Below, piece by piece: positions 28,085 through 36,347 of a stretch of 64,000 nt of DNA (position 1 is its first letter; every line of letters begins with the position of its first letter). The position numbers and the translations under genes were made by a program. The DNA is from Candidimonas nitroreducens. GTDB lineage: Bacteria; Pseudomonadota; Gammaproteobacteria; Burkholderiales; Burkholderiaceae_B. The notes beneath the pieces were generated by a model, which was not told the origin of the DNA, searched no databases, and worked only from the letters and a program-made list of their open reading frames with translations. The stretch spans positions 1 to 64,000 of the forward strand of contig NZ_NJIH01000010.1 in NCBI RefSeq assembly GCF_002209565.1, given 5' to 3'.

Positions 28085-28600
28085 AGCCCCGCGCATCAAC
28101 AGCGCCACTACGGTCGCCGCGATACCTTCGCGGCGGCCCAGGTAGCCCAGGCCCTCATTGGTTTTGGCCTTGATATTGACCGCCGCCGCGCCGATGCCGA
28201 GATCGGCGGCGATGTTGGCCGCCATGGCGGGCGCGTGCGGCCCGATCTTCGGCGCCTGCGCGTGTACCGTGGCATCGATGTTGCCGACGACCCATCCGGC
28301 CTCCCGCACCTTGGCATAGGCCTGGCGCAGCAACACGCGGCTGTCGGCGCCCGCATAGGCCGGGTCGCTGTCCGGGAAGTGGCGCCCGATATCCCCCAGG
28401 CCCGCCGCGCCCAGCAGCGCGTCGGTCACGGCATGCAGCAGCACATCGGCATCCGAATGACCTTGCAGGCCGTGAGTATGCGCAATAGTCACCCCTCCGA
28501 TTATCAGCGGGCGGCCAGTCACCAAAGCGTGGACGTCATAGCCCTGGCCGACGCGGAACGGCAGGCCGGGCTGGGGTTGCGAATTCGATGGTGTATTCAT
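28082..28600 (-). CDS. ispF: 2-C-methyl-D-erythritol 2,4-cyclodiphosphate synthase IspF
   Basis: This 172-residue enzyme of the MEP isoprenoid pathway cyclises CDP-methylerythritol phosphate with loss of CMP. The metal ligands are Asp22, His24 (GQGYDVHAL) and His56 ([20 protein letters not shown]); the family motif [10 protein letters not shown] and the C-terminal [20 protein letters not shown] are present. Its stop codon lies in the terminal repeat of the adjacent palindromic element. ispD follows the usual order upstream, separated here by about 200 bases. Confidence 0.97.
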   Translation of the reverse strand: MNTPSNSQPQPGLPFRVGQGYDVHALVTGRPLIIGGVTIAHTHGLQGHSDADVLLHAVTDALLGAAGLGDIGRHFPDSDPAYAGADSRVLLRQAYAKVREAGWVVGNIDATVHAQAPKIGPHAPAMAANIAADLGIGAAAVNIKAKTNEGLGYLGRREGIAATVVALLMRGA

Positions 28601-28804
28601 GAATTATCGTTCTCCGGCATATTTTTCCGGCTTGCCGAGCGCATGCCGGGGCGGCCGGCCCGAGACGCCGCGCTGCGCCGCAAAATCACCGTGTAGGGCA
28701 AGCACCGCGCAAACATGCGGCGGCCGGCGGCACGGCGACACGTCACGCCGGCCACCTTGCGCGCGTAGGGCTGCCTGCGCATCGGAACCGGGCGGACGGC
28801 GCTC

Positions 28805-29659
28805 TCACAGCCATTTCTCCATCAACTCAAAATCCTCCGGCCAGGTCACTTTGAAATTGCGCACCGAGCCAGGCACCAGAGCCGGCCGCTTGCCCAGGCG
28901 TTCGAGGGCCGACGCCTCGTCGGTGACAGTGGCTCCGGCGCTCTGCGCAGCCAGCAGAGCATCGAGCAGCAGCCCGGCCCGGAACATTTGCGGGGTCTGG
29001 GCCAACCACAGCGCCTCGCGCGGCACCGTTGCCTCTACCGCAGCCAGCGCCGCAGCGGCCGGCAGCAGCGTACCGTCAGAGCCGGTCAGCACACAATCCG
29101 CAGCGGGGCCGGGTGCCGTGCCGCGCTTGACCGTATCGCCCACCGGCAGCGCCAGCAAGGCGCCGCTGCCCCGCGCCAGACACGTATCGATCAGGCGCGC
29201 CAGAGCCTGCGCAGGCAGGCCGGGGCGTGCGGCATCGTGCACCAGCACCCAATCGGCGGGAGCCGGTGCCGCATCGCGCAGTGCCGCCATCACGGTAGCC
29301 GCACGGCTCGGGCCGCCGCAAGCGCGCCACAGAGTGCGCGGCAGTCCGGCCAACGCGCTATCTGCCCAGGGATCGCCCGCAGCCACCGCCACCCGCACCT
29401 GGGCGATGCGCGGTTCGGCCAGCAGCGCCCTGACGGCCCAGCGCAGCATGGGCTCGCCCTTGAGCAGCCGGTACTGCTTGGGCAGCGGCGCAGCGGCCGC
29501 ATCGCCGTCCATGCCATGCCGCGGGTTCGACGCCACAGTAGCGCCGGCAGCGGCAGGCCTGGGCACCGCGGCGGCAGGCGCGAGCCCCGCAACATGCGGC
29601 TCGCGAGCCCTGGCGCCGATCCCGGCGGCGGGAACAATGGCAATTATTTTTTCCGTCAT
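28805..29659 (-). CDS. ispD: IspD (MEP cytidylyltransferase) with an insertion in the CTP loop
   Basis: This enzyme makes CDP-methylerythritol from MEP and CTP. Motifs are PAAGIGAR (10-17), LPKQYRLLKGEPMLRWAVRA (59-78), VLVHDAARPGL, GDTVKR and a normal C-terminus. The protein has 284 residues against about 230 usual. The excess is mainly an Ala/Pro-rich insert of about 40 residues (19-58) between Arg17 and Lys61, which correspond to E. coli Arg20 and Lys27, only seven apart. Reading frame and downstream motifs are intact. The start has no strong ribosome site and lies 27 bases from the divergent mfd start. Confidence 0.93.
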   Translation of the reverse strand: MTEKIIAIVPAAGIGARAREPHVAGLAPAAAVPRPAAAGATVASNPRHGMDGDAAAAPLPKQYRLLKGEPMLRWAVRALLAEPRIAQVRVAVAAGDPWADSALAGLPRTLWRACGGPSRAATVMAALRDAAPAPADWVLVHDAARPGLPAQALARLIDTCLARGSGALLALPVGDTVKRGTAPGPAADCVLTGSDGTLLPAAAALAAVEATVPREALWLAQTPQMFRAGLLLDALLAAQSAGATVTDEASALERLGKRPALVPGSVRNFKVTWPEDFELMEKWL

Positions 29660-29686
29660 GCAAGAGATTTTATAATCGAAGCCCTG

Positions 29687-32600
29687 ATGGCCACACACGC
29701 ACCTCTCCTGTCCTCTCCGCTCCCCTCCATTTCCGCACTGCTTCCGGCCCTGAAACCGGGCCAGCGCTACGTACAGCCGCTGCCGCCCGGATCGGGCGAC
29801 GCCTGGCTGCTGGCCGAGCTGGCGCGCGCCGCGCAGCAGCCGCTGCTGGTGCTGTGCGCCGACCCGCTGGCCGCCCAGCGCCTGGCCGAGGAAATGCTGC
29901 TGTTCGCGCCCGAATTGCGCCTGCGCCAGTTCCCCGATTGGGAAACCCTGCCCTATGACAGCTTCTCGCCACACCAGGATCTGATTTCCGAACGCCTGCA
30001 CACCCTGCACGCGCTGCTGCAACAAGACGTGGACGTACTGACCGTGCCCGTCACCACGGCCCTGTACCGTCTGCCGCCGCCCTCGTTCCTGGCCGCCTAC
30101 ACCTTTTCGTTCCGCCAGGGCGACGAGCTCGACGAAGAAGCGCTGCGCCGCCAGCTGACGCTGGCCAACTACCAGCACGTCACGCAGGTCACCGCGCCGG
30201 GCGAATTCTGCATTCGCGGCGGACTCATCGACCTGTTCCCCATGGGCTCGGCGCTGCCCTACCGGCTCGACCTCTTCGACCGCGAGATCGAGTCCATCCG
30301 CAGCTTCGACATCGATACGCAGCGCAGCGTCTATCCCGTCAAGGAAATCCGCCTGCTGCCGGGGCGCGAATTCCCCATGGACGAGGCCGCCCGCAATAAT
30401 TTCCGCGCACGCTTTCGCGAAACCTTCGAAGGCGACCCCTCGCGCGCCGTGCCCTACAAGGACATGGGCAACGGCATCGCCTTTGCGGGCGTCGAATACT
30501 ATCTGCCGCTGTTCTTCGAACAAACCGCCACACTATTCGACTACCTCGCGCCCGGCACACTGGCCATTACCGTCGGCGACGCCGACGCGGCCATGCGCCA
30601 GTTCCACGATGACACGCGCGGACGCTACCAGTTCCTGAAAAGCGACCGCGAGCGCCCCGTACTGCCGCCCGAGGATCTGTTCCTCGACGACGAAACCCTG
30701 TATACCCGGCTCAAGGCCTTCGCCCGCCTGGCCCTGGTCAAGAGCGGCCCGCACCCCGACTTCACGCCGGCGCCCGACGTGGCCGTACTGCGGCGCGCCG
30801 AAGACCCGCTATCGCGCCTGCGCAACCTGCTTGGGCGTACCGATGGCCGCGTCGCCCTGTGCGCCGACTCCGCCGGCCGGCGCGAAACCCTGCTGCAGAT
30901 GCTGGCCGACCTCGACCTGCTGCCCGATACGCGGCCCGAATCGCTGCGCGCCTTCCTCGAATCCGACAGCCGCTATGCCCTGATCGTCGCGCCGCTGGCC
31001 GCGGGCTTTGGCCTGAACGCCGAGCCAATCACCCTGCTGACCGAGAACGACCTCTACCCCAGCCAGGCGCGCGGCGGCACACGGCGCAGCCGCCGCGCCC
31101 AGGAACGCAGCAGCAACGTCGAAGCCATGGTGCGCGACCTCGCCGAGCTGCGCGAAGGCGGCCCGGTAGTGCACGCCCAGCACGGCATCGGCCGCTACAT
31201 GGGCCTGGCCAGCATGGATCTGGGCGAAGGCGAGATGGAATTCCTGCACCTGCAATACGCCAACGGCAGCACGCTGTACGTGCCCGTGTCGCAGCTGCAC
31301 CTGATCTCGCGCTACAGCGGCGCCGACCCCGAGCACGCCCCCCTGCACCAGCTCGGCTCGGGCCAGTGGGATCGCGCACGGCGCAAGGCCGCCAAGCAGG
31401 TGCGCGATGCCGCCGCCGAACTGCTCGCCCTGTACGCGCAGCGCGCCGCCCGCGAGGGCTACGCCTTCAAGATGCCGCCCAGCGACTACCAGGCCTTCGT
31501 CGAAGGCTTCGGTTTCGAAGAAACTCCCGACCAGGCCGCGGCCATCGAAGCCGTCATCGGCGACATGACCTCCGGCCGTCCCATGGATCGCCTGGTCTGC
31601 GGCGACGTGGGCTTCGGCAAGACCGAAGTCGCCCTGCGTGCCGCCTTCCTCTCGGTGATGAACAACAAGCAGGTGGCGCTGCTGTGCCCCACCACCCTGC
31701 TGGCCGAGCAGCACGCCCAGACCTTCGCCGACCGCTACGCCGACTGGCCCGTCAAAATCGTCGAACTGTCGCGCTTCCGCTCCGCCAAGGAAGTGGCCGC
31801 GGCCATCGAAGGCCTGGCCAGCGGCCAGGTCGACATCATCATCGGCACCCACAAACTGCTGTCGCGCGACGTCAAATTCAAGCGCCTGGGCCTGGTCATC
31901 ATCGACGAAGAGCACCGCTTCGGCGTGCGCCACAAAGAAGCGCTCAAATCGCTGCGCGCCGAAGTCGACGTGCTGACCCTCACCGCCACCCCCATACCGC
32001 GCACCCTGGGCATGTCGCTGGAAGGCATACGCGATTTTTCCGTGATCGCCACCGCGCCGCAAAAACGCCTGGCCATCAAGACCTTCGTGCGCCGCGAAGA
32101 CGGCAGCACCATCCGCGAGGCGCTGCTGCGCGAACTCAAGCGCGGCGGCCAGGCCTACTTCCTGCACAACGAAGTCGAGACCATCCACAACCGCCAGGCG
32201 CGGCTGCAGGAACTGGTGCCCGAGGCGCGCATCGCCGTGGCGCACGGCCAGATGCCCGAGCGCGAACTCGAAGACGTCATGAAAGGCTTCTACCAGCAGC
32301 GCTACAACGTCCTGCTGTGCACCACCATCATCGAGACCGGCATCGATGTGCCCAGCGCCAACACCATCGTCATCCACCGCGCCGACCGCCTCGGCCTGGC
32401 CCAGCTGCACCAGCTGCGCGGCCGCGTCGGACGCTCGCACCACCAGGCCTACGCCTACCTGCTGACCCCGGGCGAAGACGCCATCACCTCCAACGCCAAG
32501 AAACGCCTGGAAGCCATACAGGCCATGGAAGAACTCGGCTCGGGCTTCTATCTGGCCATGCACGACCTGGAAATACGCGGCACCGGCGAAGTGCTGGGCG

Positions 32601-33151
32601 AGTCCCAGTCGGGCAACATCCACGAGATCGGCTTCTCCATGTATTCCGAGATGCTGGAAACCGCGGTGCGCGCCCTCAAGGCCGGCGAAGAACCCGACCT
32701 CGACTCGCCCTTCGCCCTGGCCTGCGAAGTCAACCTGCACGCCCCGGCCCTGCTGCCCGCCGACTACTGCGCCGACGTCCATGCCCGCCTAGGCCTGTAC
32801 AAAAAACTCTCGCACGCCCGCGACGGCGACGCCCTCATCGCCATCCAGGAAGAACTCATAGACCGCTACGGCAAACTGCCCGAACCCGCCCAGACCCTGC
32901 TCGCCACCCACAGGCTGCGGCTGGCCGCCGAGCCCCTGGGCGTGACCAAGATCGACGCCAGCGACACCCAGGCCGTGATCCAGTTCTCGGCCAAGCCCAA
33001 CGTCGACCCCATGCGCATCATCGAACTGGTGCAAAAGCAGCGCCAGGTAAAATTGGCCGGCCAGGACAAACTGCGCGTCGACATCGCCCAGGGCGCACAA
33101 GTCAACGCCCGCATCGAAGCCGTGCGCGGCGTGCTGCGGGCGCTGACGTGA
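29687..33151 (+). CDS. mfd: Transcription-repair coupling factor Mfd
   Basis: This 1154-residue translocase removes stalled RNA polymerase and recruits UvrA. In order it has a UvrB-like N-terminal region (about 1-350), an RNA-polymerase-interacting domain (around 480-550), helicase motifs (Walker A GDVGFGKTEVALRA, IIDEEHRFGVRHKE, LTATPIPRTLGMSLEGI, ETGIDVPSANTIVIHRADRL) and the C-terminal TRCF domain. Its length is typical. The ATG is 27 bases from the divergent ispD start, so the two share a very compact promoter region. Confidence 0.97.
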   Translation: MATHAPLLSSPLPSISALLPALKPGQRYVQPLPPGSGDAWLLAELARAAQQPLLVLCADPLAAQRLAEEMLLFAPELRLRQFPDWETLPYDSFSPHQDLISERLHTLHALLQQDVDVLTVPVTTALYRLPPPSFLAAYTFSFRQGDELDEEALRRQLTLANYQHVTQVTAPGEFCIRGGLIDLFPMGSALPYRLDLFDREIESIRSFDIDTQRSVYPVKEIRLLPGREFPMDEAARNNFRARFRETFEGDPSRAVPYKDMGNGIAFAGVEYYLPLFFEQTATLFDYLAPGTLAITVGDADAAMRQFHDDTRGRYQFLKSDRERPVLPPEDLFLDDETLYTRLKAFARLALVKSGPHPDFTPAPDVAVLRRAEDPLSRLRNLLGRTDGRVALCADSAGRRETLLQMLADLDLLPDTRPESLRAFLESDSRYALIVAPLAAGFGLNAEPITLLTENDLYPSQARGGTRRSRRAQERSSNVEAMVRDLAELREGGPVVHAQHGIGRYMGLASMDLGEGEMEFLHLQYANGSTLYVPVSQLHLISRYSGADPEHAPLHQLGSGQWDRARRKAAKQVRDAAAELLALYAQRAAREGYAFKMPPSDYQAFVEGFGFEETPDQAAAIEAVIGDMTSGRPMDRLVCGDVGFGKTEVALRAAFLSVMNNKQVALLCPTTLLAEQHAQTFADRYADWPVKIVELSRFRSAKEVAAAIEGLASGQVDIIIGTHKLLSRDVKFKRLGLVIIDEEHRFGVRHKEALKSLRAEVDVLTLTATPIPRTLGMSLEGIRDFSVIATAPQKRLAIKTFVRREDGSTIREALLRELKRGGQAYFLHNEVETIHNRQARLQELVPEARIAVAHGQMPERELEDVMKGFYQQRYNVLLCTTIIETGIDVPSANTIVIHRADRLGLAQLHQLRGRVGRSHHQAYAYLLTPGEDAITSNAKKRLEAIQAMEELGSGFYLAMHDLEIRGTGEVLGESQSGNIHEIGFSMYSEMLETAVRALKAGEEPDLDSPFALACEVNLHAPALLPADYCADVHARLGLYKKLSHARDGDALIAIQEELIDRYGKLPEPAQTLLATHRLRLAAEPLGVTKIDASDTQAVIQFSAKPNVDPMRIIELVQKQRQVKLAGQDKLRVDIAQGAQVNARIEAVRGVLRALT

Positions 33152-33345
33152 AACCTGCCGCGGTCGCGGCTGCGAATGCCGGCATGAAGCCTGTCACAGC
33201 CACCGCTGCGGGTGCCGGCATGATGAACGCCATGGCTACTGCGGCAACAGCCGGCGCTCAGCATGCCATGGCGGCTGCTCCCGATACACTCGGCGCCCTC
33301 CACATTGGCCGCGTCACTCTTCTCTCACCGAACCCGACTCCATGA
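33148..33345 (+). CDS. Possible 65-residue Ala-rich protein linking mfd and serB
   Basis: A GTG at 33148 overlaps the mfd stop (GTGA) and the frame ends in a TGA that overlaps the serB ATG (ATGA), giving four-base overlaps at both ends. The product is rich in Ala, Met and Gly with loosely repeated NAGMKP/GAGMMNA segments and resembles no known family. Low complexity argues for spurious coding; the exact overlaps argue for a translated coupling ORF. There is no clear ribosome site of its own. Confidence 0.35.
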   Translation: MKPAAVAAANAGMKPVTATAAGAGMMNAMATAATAGAQHAMAAAPDTLGALHIGRVTLLSPNPTP

Positions 33346-34187
33346 CTCACCTGATCCTGCAAGCCCCCGACCTCGACGCCGCCAAGGCCGAACAAATCGC
33401 CGCCGTCGCCGCCGCCAACGGCCTGCAGAGCCTGAGCACCACCGCCACGCGCCTGCTCGACGTCGACCCCGCCACACGGCCCGAGGTCGAGCGCCTCTGC
33501 GCCGAACTGCACGTCGACTACGCCTACCTCGAACGCGTGCCGCGCCTGGCCGAATGCAAGATCCTGGCTTCCGACATGGACTCCACGCTCATCAACATCG
33601 AGTGCATCGACGAAATCGCCGACATGGCCGGCCGCAAGGCCGAAGTCGCAGCCATCACCGAAGCCGCCATGCGCGGCGAGATCAAAGACTTTTCCGAAAG
33701 CCTGCGGCGCCGCGTCGCACTGCTGCGCGGCGTGCCGCAAAAAGCCCTGGAACGCGTCTACGACGAAAGACTGCGCACCAACCCCGGCGCCGAACGCCTG
33801 ATCGTCTCGGCCAAGGCCGCCGGCCTGAAAATCATGCTGGTCTCGGGCGGCTTCACCTTCTACACCGAACGCCTCAAACAGCGCCTGGGCCTGGACGAGA
33901 CCCACGCCAACGTGCTCGAGATCGACCAGGGCAAACTCACCGGCCGCGTGCTCGGCGACATCGTCGACGGCCAGGCCAAGGCCGCCTACCTGCAAGCCCT
34001 GGCCTTTGATACCGGCGCCGCCCCCGAACAAATCATCGCCATGGGCGACGGCGCCAACGACCTGAAAATGCTGGCCCTGGCGCACTACTCCGTCGCCTAC
34101 CGCGCCAAGCCCGTAGTGCGCCAGCAAACCCGCTACGCCCTGAACTACAGCGGCCTGGACGCCGTACTGAACTGGTTCCGGGGCTAA
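33342..34187 (+). CDS. serB: Phosphoserine phosphatase SerB
   Basis: This 281-residue HAD-family enzyme performs the last step of serine synthesis. The nucleophile Asp78 and Asp80 are in ASDMDSTLINIECIDEIAD, with GEIKDFSESLRRRVALLRG, VSGGFTFYTE and MGDGANDLKML downstream. The ~70-residue N-terminus is a regulatory region typical of proteobacterial SerB. It follows mfd and may be translated through the small ORF between them. The 134-bp repeat array starts about 60 bases after the stop. Confidence 0.96.
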   Translation: MTHLILQAPDLDAAKAEQIAAVAAANGLQSLSTTATRLLDVDPATRPEVERLCAELHVDYAYLERVPRLAECKILASDMDSTLINIECIDEIADMAGRKAEVAAITEAAMRGEIKDFSESLRRRVALLRGVPQKALERVYDERLRTNPGAERLIVSAKAAGLKIMLVSGGFTFYTERLKQRLGLDETHANVLEIDQGKLTGRVLGDIVDGQAKAAYLQALAFDTGAAPEQIIAMGDGANDLKMLALAHYSVAYRAKPVVRQQTRYALNYSGLDAVLNWFRG

Positions 34188-34249
34188 GCCCCACCCGTGC
34201 GCCGCGGCGCACGCCAAGACCCCAAAGCCTCCGCCCGCCTACGACACGA

Positions 34250-34762
34250 GCGGAGGGAATGGGGCGTCTCCCGGAGGTGTGCGGGTCATCGAACCGGAGG
34301 GAGATGCCCCATTCCAGGCCGCGGTTCAAGAACCCGACCGACGACGCAGCAAAACCTGCAGCCCCCACCCGTCTACAACACGAGCGGAGAGAACGGGGTA
34401 CCTCCTGGAGGTGAGTGGGGTATCGAACCGGAAGGAGGTACCCCGTTCTAGGCCGCGGATCAAGAACCAATCCGTCGACGAACCAAAGCCTACAGCCCCC
34501 ACTCGCCTACAAAACAAGCGGAGAGAACGGGGTGCCTCCTGGAGGTGAGTGGGGTATCGAACCGGAAGGAGATACCCCGTTCTAGGCCGCGGGTCAAGAA
34601 CCAATCCGTCGACGAACCAAAGCCTACAGCCCCCACTCGCCTACAAAACAAGCGGAGAGAACGGGGTGCCTCCTGGAGGTGAGTGGGGTATCGAACCGGA
34701 AGGAGGTACCCCGTTCTAGGCCGCGGATCAAGAACCAATCCGTCGACGAACCAAGGCCCCAT
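34250..34762. repeat. 134-bp repeat family, locus 3 (four tandem units)
   Basis: Units begin with GCGGAG at 34250, 34384, 34518 and 34652, exactly 134 bases apart. Each has a hairpin with 16-bp arms, for example AGAACGGGGTGCCTCC (34658-34673) and GGAGGTACCCCGTTCT (34702-34717). A 28-base centre holds GGTGAGTGGGGTATCGAACC and is followed by AGGCCGCGGATCAAGAACC and a ~60-base link. Units 2-4 are nearly identical and unit 1 is diverged, with compensatory changes in its arms. The array fills the serB-antitoxin gap; no gene is supported there. Confidence 0.92.
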
Positions 34763-34862
34763 GACGAGCCAAATCCACAACCACACCTTCGCCCCCAATT
34801 GAAGAACACTCGTGGAAGCACTACAATTAGCACCATTAAAGACACCATTAACGAGTCCCCTC

Positions 34863-35111
34863 ATGGCCCATACCCTTCTCGCTGAAACAACGGCCAGCGT
34901 CTCCGAACTCAAGCGCAATCCCATGGGCACCGTGGCGGCGGGCGAAGGCTTCCCCGTGGCCATCCTCAATCGCAACGAGCCTGCGTTCTATTGCATCCCC
35001 GCCAAAGCCTACGAAGCCCTGATGAGCCGCCTGGAAGACCTGGAACTGAATGCCATTGCCGACTCCCGCCAAGGTCAGGCAGAATTCGAAGTCTCGCTAG
35101 ATGACCTATAG
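34863..35111 (+). CDS. RelB/StbD-type antitoxin (Phd/YefM superfamily)
   Basis: This 82-residue antitoxin begins MAHTLLAETTASVSELKRNP with the Phd/StbD core KRNPMGTVAAGEGFPVAILN and PAFYCIPAKAYEALMSRLED, followed by an acidic toxin-binding tail. It would neutralise the RelE-type toxin encoded next and repress the pair's promoter. Its stop lies 11 bases inside the toxin gene, ensuring coupled synthesis. The promoter must lie in the short space after the 134-bp array or within the array. Confidence 0.92.
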   Translation: MAHTLLAETTASVSELKRNPMGTVAAGEGFPVAILNRNEPAFYCIPAKAYEALMSRLEDLELNAIADSRQGQAEFEVSLDDL

Positions 35112-35382
35112 GCTGAAGCTCAAAGACGAGGCACTGAAGGAATGGCGCAAGCTCGACGGAACACTGCGTGCACAGTTCAAGAAAAAGCTCGAAGAACGCC
35201 TGCAAGACCCCCGCGTGCCTGCCGCCAAGCTACAAGGCCACGCCGACCGCTACAAAATCAAGCTCAAATCCATAGGCTATCGGCTAGTCTATGAAGCACG
35301 CGACGCAGAAATCGTCGTAGTCGTTGTCGCCATCGGTAAGCGCGAACGCAATGCGGTCTACGCCACGGCGGCCAAACGCTGA
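35101..35382 (+). CDS. RelE/StbE-type toxin (mRNA interferase family)
   Basis: This 93-residue basic protein has the RelE fold pattern: YRLKLKDEALKEWRKLDGTL, FKKKLEERLQDPRVPAAKL, YKIKLKSIGYRLVYEARD and IVVVVVAIGKRERNAVYATA. Family members cut mRNA at the ribosome. The conserved Arg and Lys residues expected for activity are present, so it looks intact. It overlaps the antitoxin gene by 11 bases and converges on the DUF2818-like gene 63 bases away. Confidence 0.93.
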   Translation: MTYRLKLKDEALKEWRKLDGTLRAQFKKKLEERLQDPRVPAAKLQGHADRYKIKLKSIGYRLVYEARDAEIVVVVVAIGKRERNAVYATAAKR

Positions 35383-35445
35383 CATCAAAAAAACCCAAAA
35401 GCCAAACCGGCCCGAGCCGCTCGCAGCCTCAGCCTGCGATACCCC

Positions 35446-35988
35446 TTAACTTCCCCGTCCCTTGCGCCGCCGCAACAAATACCGGTACACAAACCCCGGA
35501 TACCCCAGCACCAGGAACAGGCTGAGAGTCACCGCATAAAACTCCCACGTCTGGTGAAACACATTGCCGATATTCGCCTCGAACGCGAAACCCAGCGCGC
35601 CCACCAAGCCATAAAAGACCAGCACCTCCAGCAAGCGCACGAAAAACGACTTGTGCACCTCGCGGCCCCGGTTGCGCCAGCCCGCGTATGCCAGGATCGC
35701 TGCCGCCACAGCCATCGCCACCACCACCTTCAGCACGAACAAGCCCACCGCCGCCGCCGACGCGCCCGCGAAAAACGACTGCCCGATCAACACCAGCACC
35801 GCATAAGCCAGCGCCACCAGCAGCACGAAAAACGCCAGCGACTCGGCCCAGCGCAGCCATTGCGGGCGCTCCGATTCTCCGGGCAGCGCCCAAGGCAGCA
35901 CCAGCAGCGGCCGCTCGATCAGGAACGGCAGATTGGCCGTCACCAGAGCGAGCACTATCAATATCCAAACAGCCGAAGACTGATCCAT
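35446..35988 (-). CDS. DUF2818-like membrane protein downstream of nuoN
   Basis: This 180-residue membrane protein starts MDQSSAVWILIVLALVTANL and ends GNVFHQTWEFYAVTLSLFLVLGYPGFVYRYLLRRR, both recognisable DUF2818 segments. Such genes follow nuoN in many betaproteobacteria; their role is unknown. At 180 residues it is much longer than the ~100-residue form I would expect: extra hydrophobic segments (about 45-110) sit between the two conserved ends. A 360-base gap with repeats separates it from nuoN. Confidence 0.75.
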   Translation of the reverse strand: MDQSSAVWILIVLALVTANLPFLIERPLLVLPWALPGESERPQWLRWAESLAFFVLLVALAYAVLVLIGQSFFAGASAAAVGLFVLKVVVAMAVAAAILAYAGWRNRGREVHKSFFVRLLEVLVFYGLVGALGFAFEANIGNVFHQTWEFYAVTLSLFLVLGYPGFVYRYLLRRRKGRGS

Positions 35989-36237
35989 GCATTTCCTTGC
36001 AATTCGATTCCGGGCCCGCCACAGCGGGCGGCCCAGGGCAGGCGTGACGGATTATGCGCCCGCGGCGCCGGCCCGGCCCGCTTCACCATGCCTGCCGCCG
36101 GGTTATGGGCGCGCCGCCATTGGCGCCCCCGGCCCGAGCCCGGGCACACGCCGGGCGCACACCGCAGCGGGCGCGACGCCTGTGTTCTGGGATACTACAA
36201 ACCTGGAGTAGCGGCATCGAGCAGCGTAACGCCAGCC

Positions 36238-36346
36238 GCTAGTGGTGCACATCCAGCCACCCACCACTAGCCTGCGCAGCAGGCCGCCCACAGCCGGCCG
36301 CCTGTAGCTGACCGCCCGTGGCTAGCCGCCCGCAGCTGACCGCCCG
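36238..36346. repeat. Hairpin and 14-bp tandem repeat downstream of nuoN
   Basis: GCTAGTGGTG (36238-36247) pairs perfectly with CACCACTAGC (36262-36271). From 36284 a 14-bp unit (CCGCCCGTGGCTAG and variants) is repeated about 4.5 times to 36346, ending two bases before the nuoN stop. The rest of the 36000-36347 gap is GC-rich with no gene. The hairpin may end or attenuate the nuo transcript. Confidence 0.65.
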
Positions 36347-36347
36347 T

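Noticed and set aside
34250-34762. Tandem array considered as CRISPR
   Set aside because: The whole 134-base unit repeats, including the link, so there are no unique spacers; units are far too long and no cas genes are present.
34279-34975. Short open frames on both strands inside the 134-bp array
   Set aside because: They repeat the same peptide only because the DNA repeats, lack ribosome sites and are not in the truncated copies.
36103-36291. Small ORFs in the nuoN/DUF2818 gap
   Set aside because: They have no ribosome site, low-complexity Arg/Pro content and repeats in the DNA.
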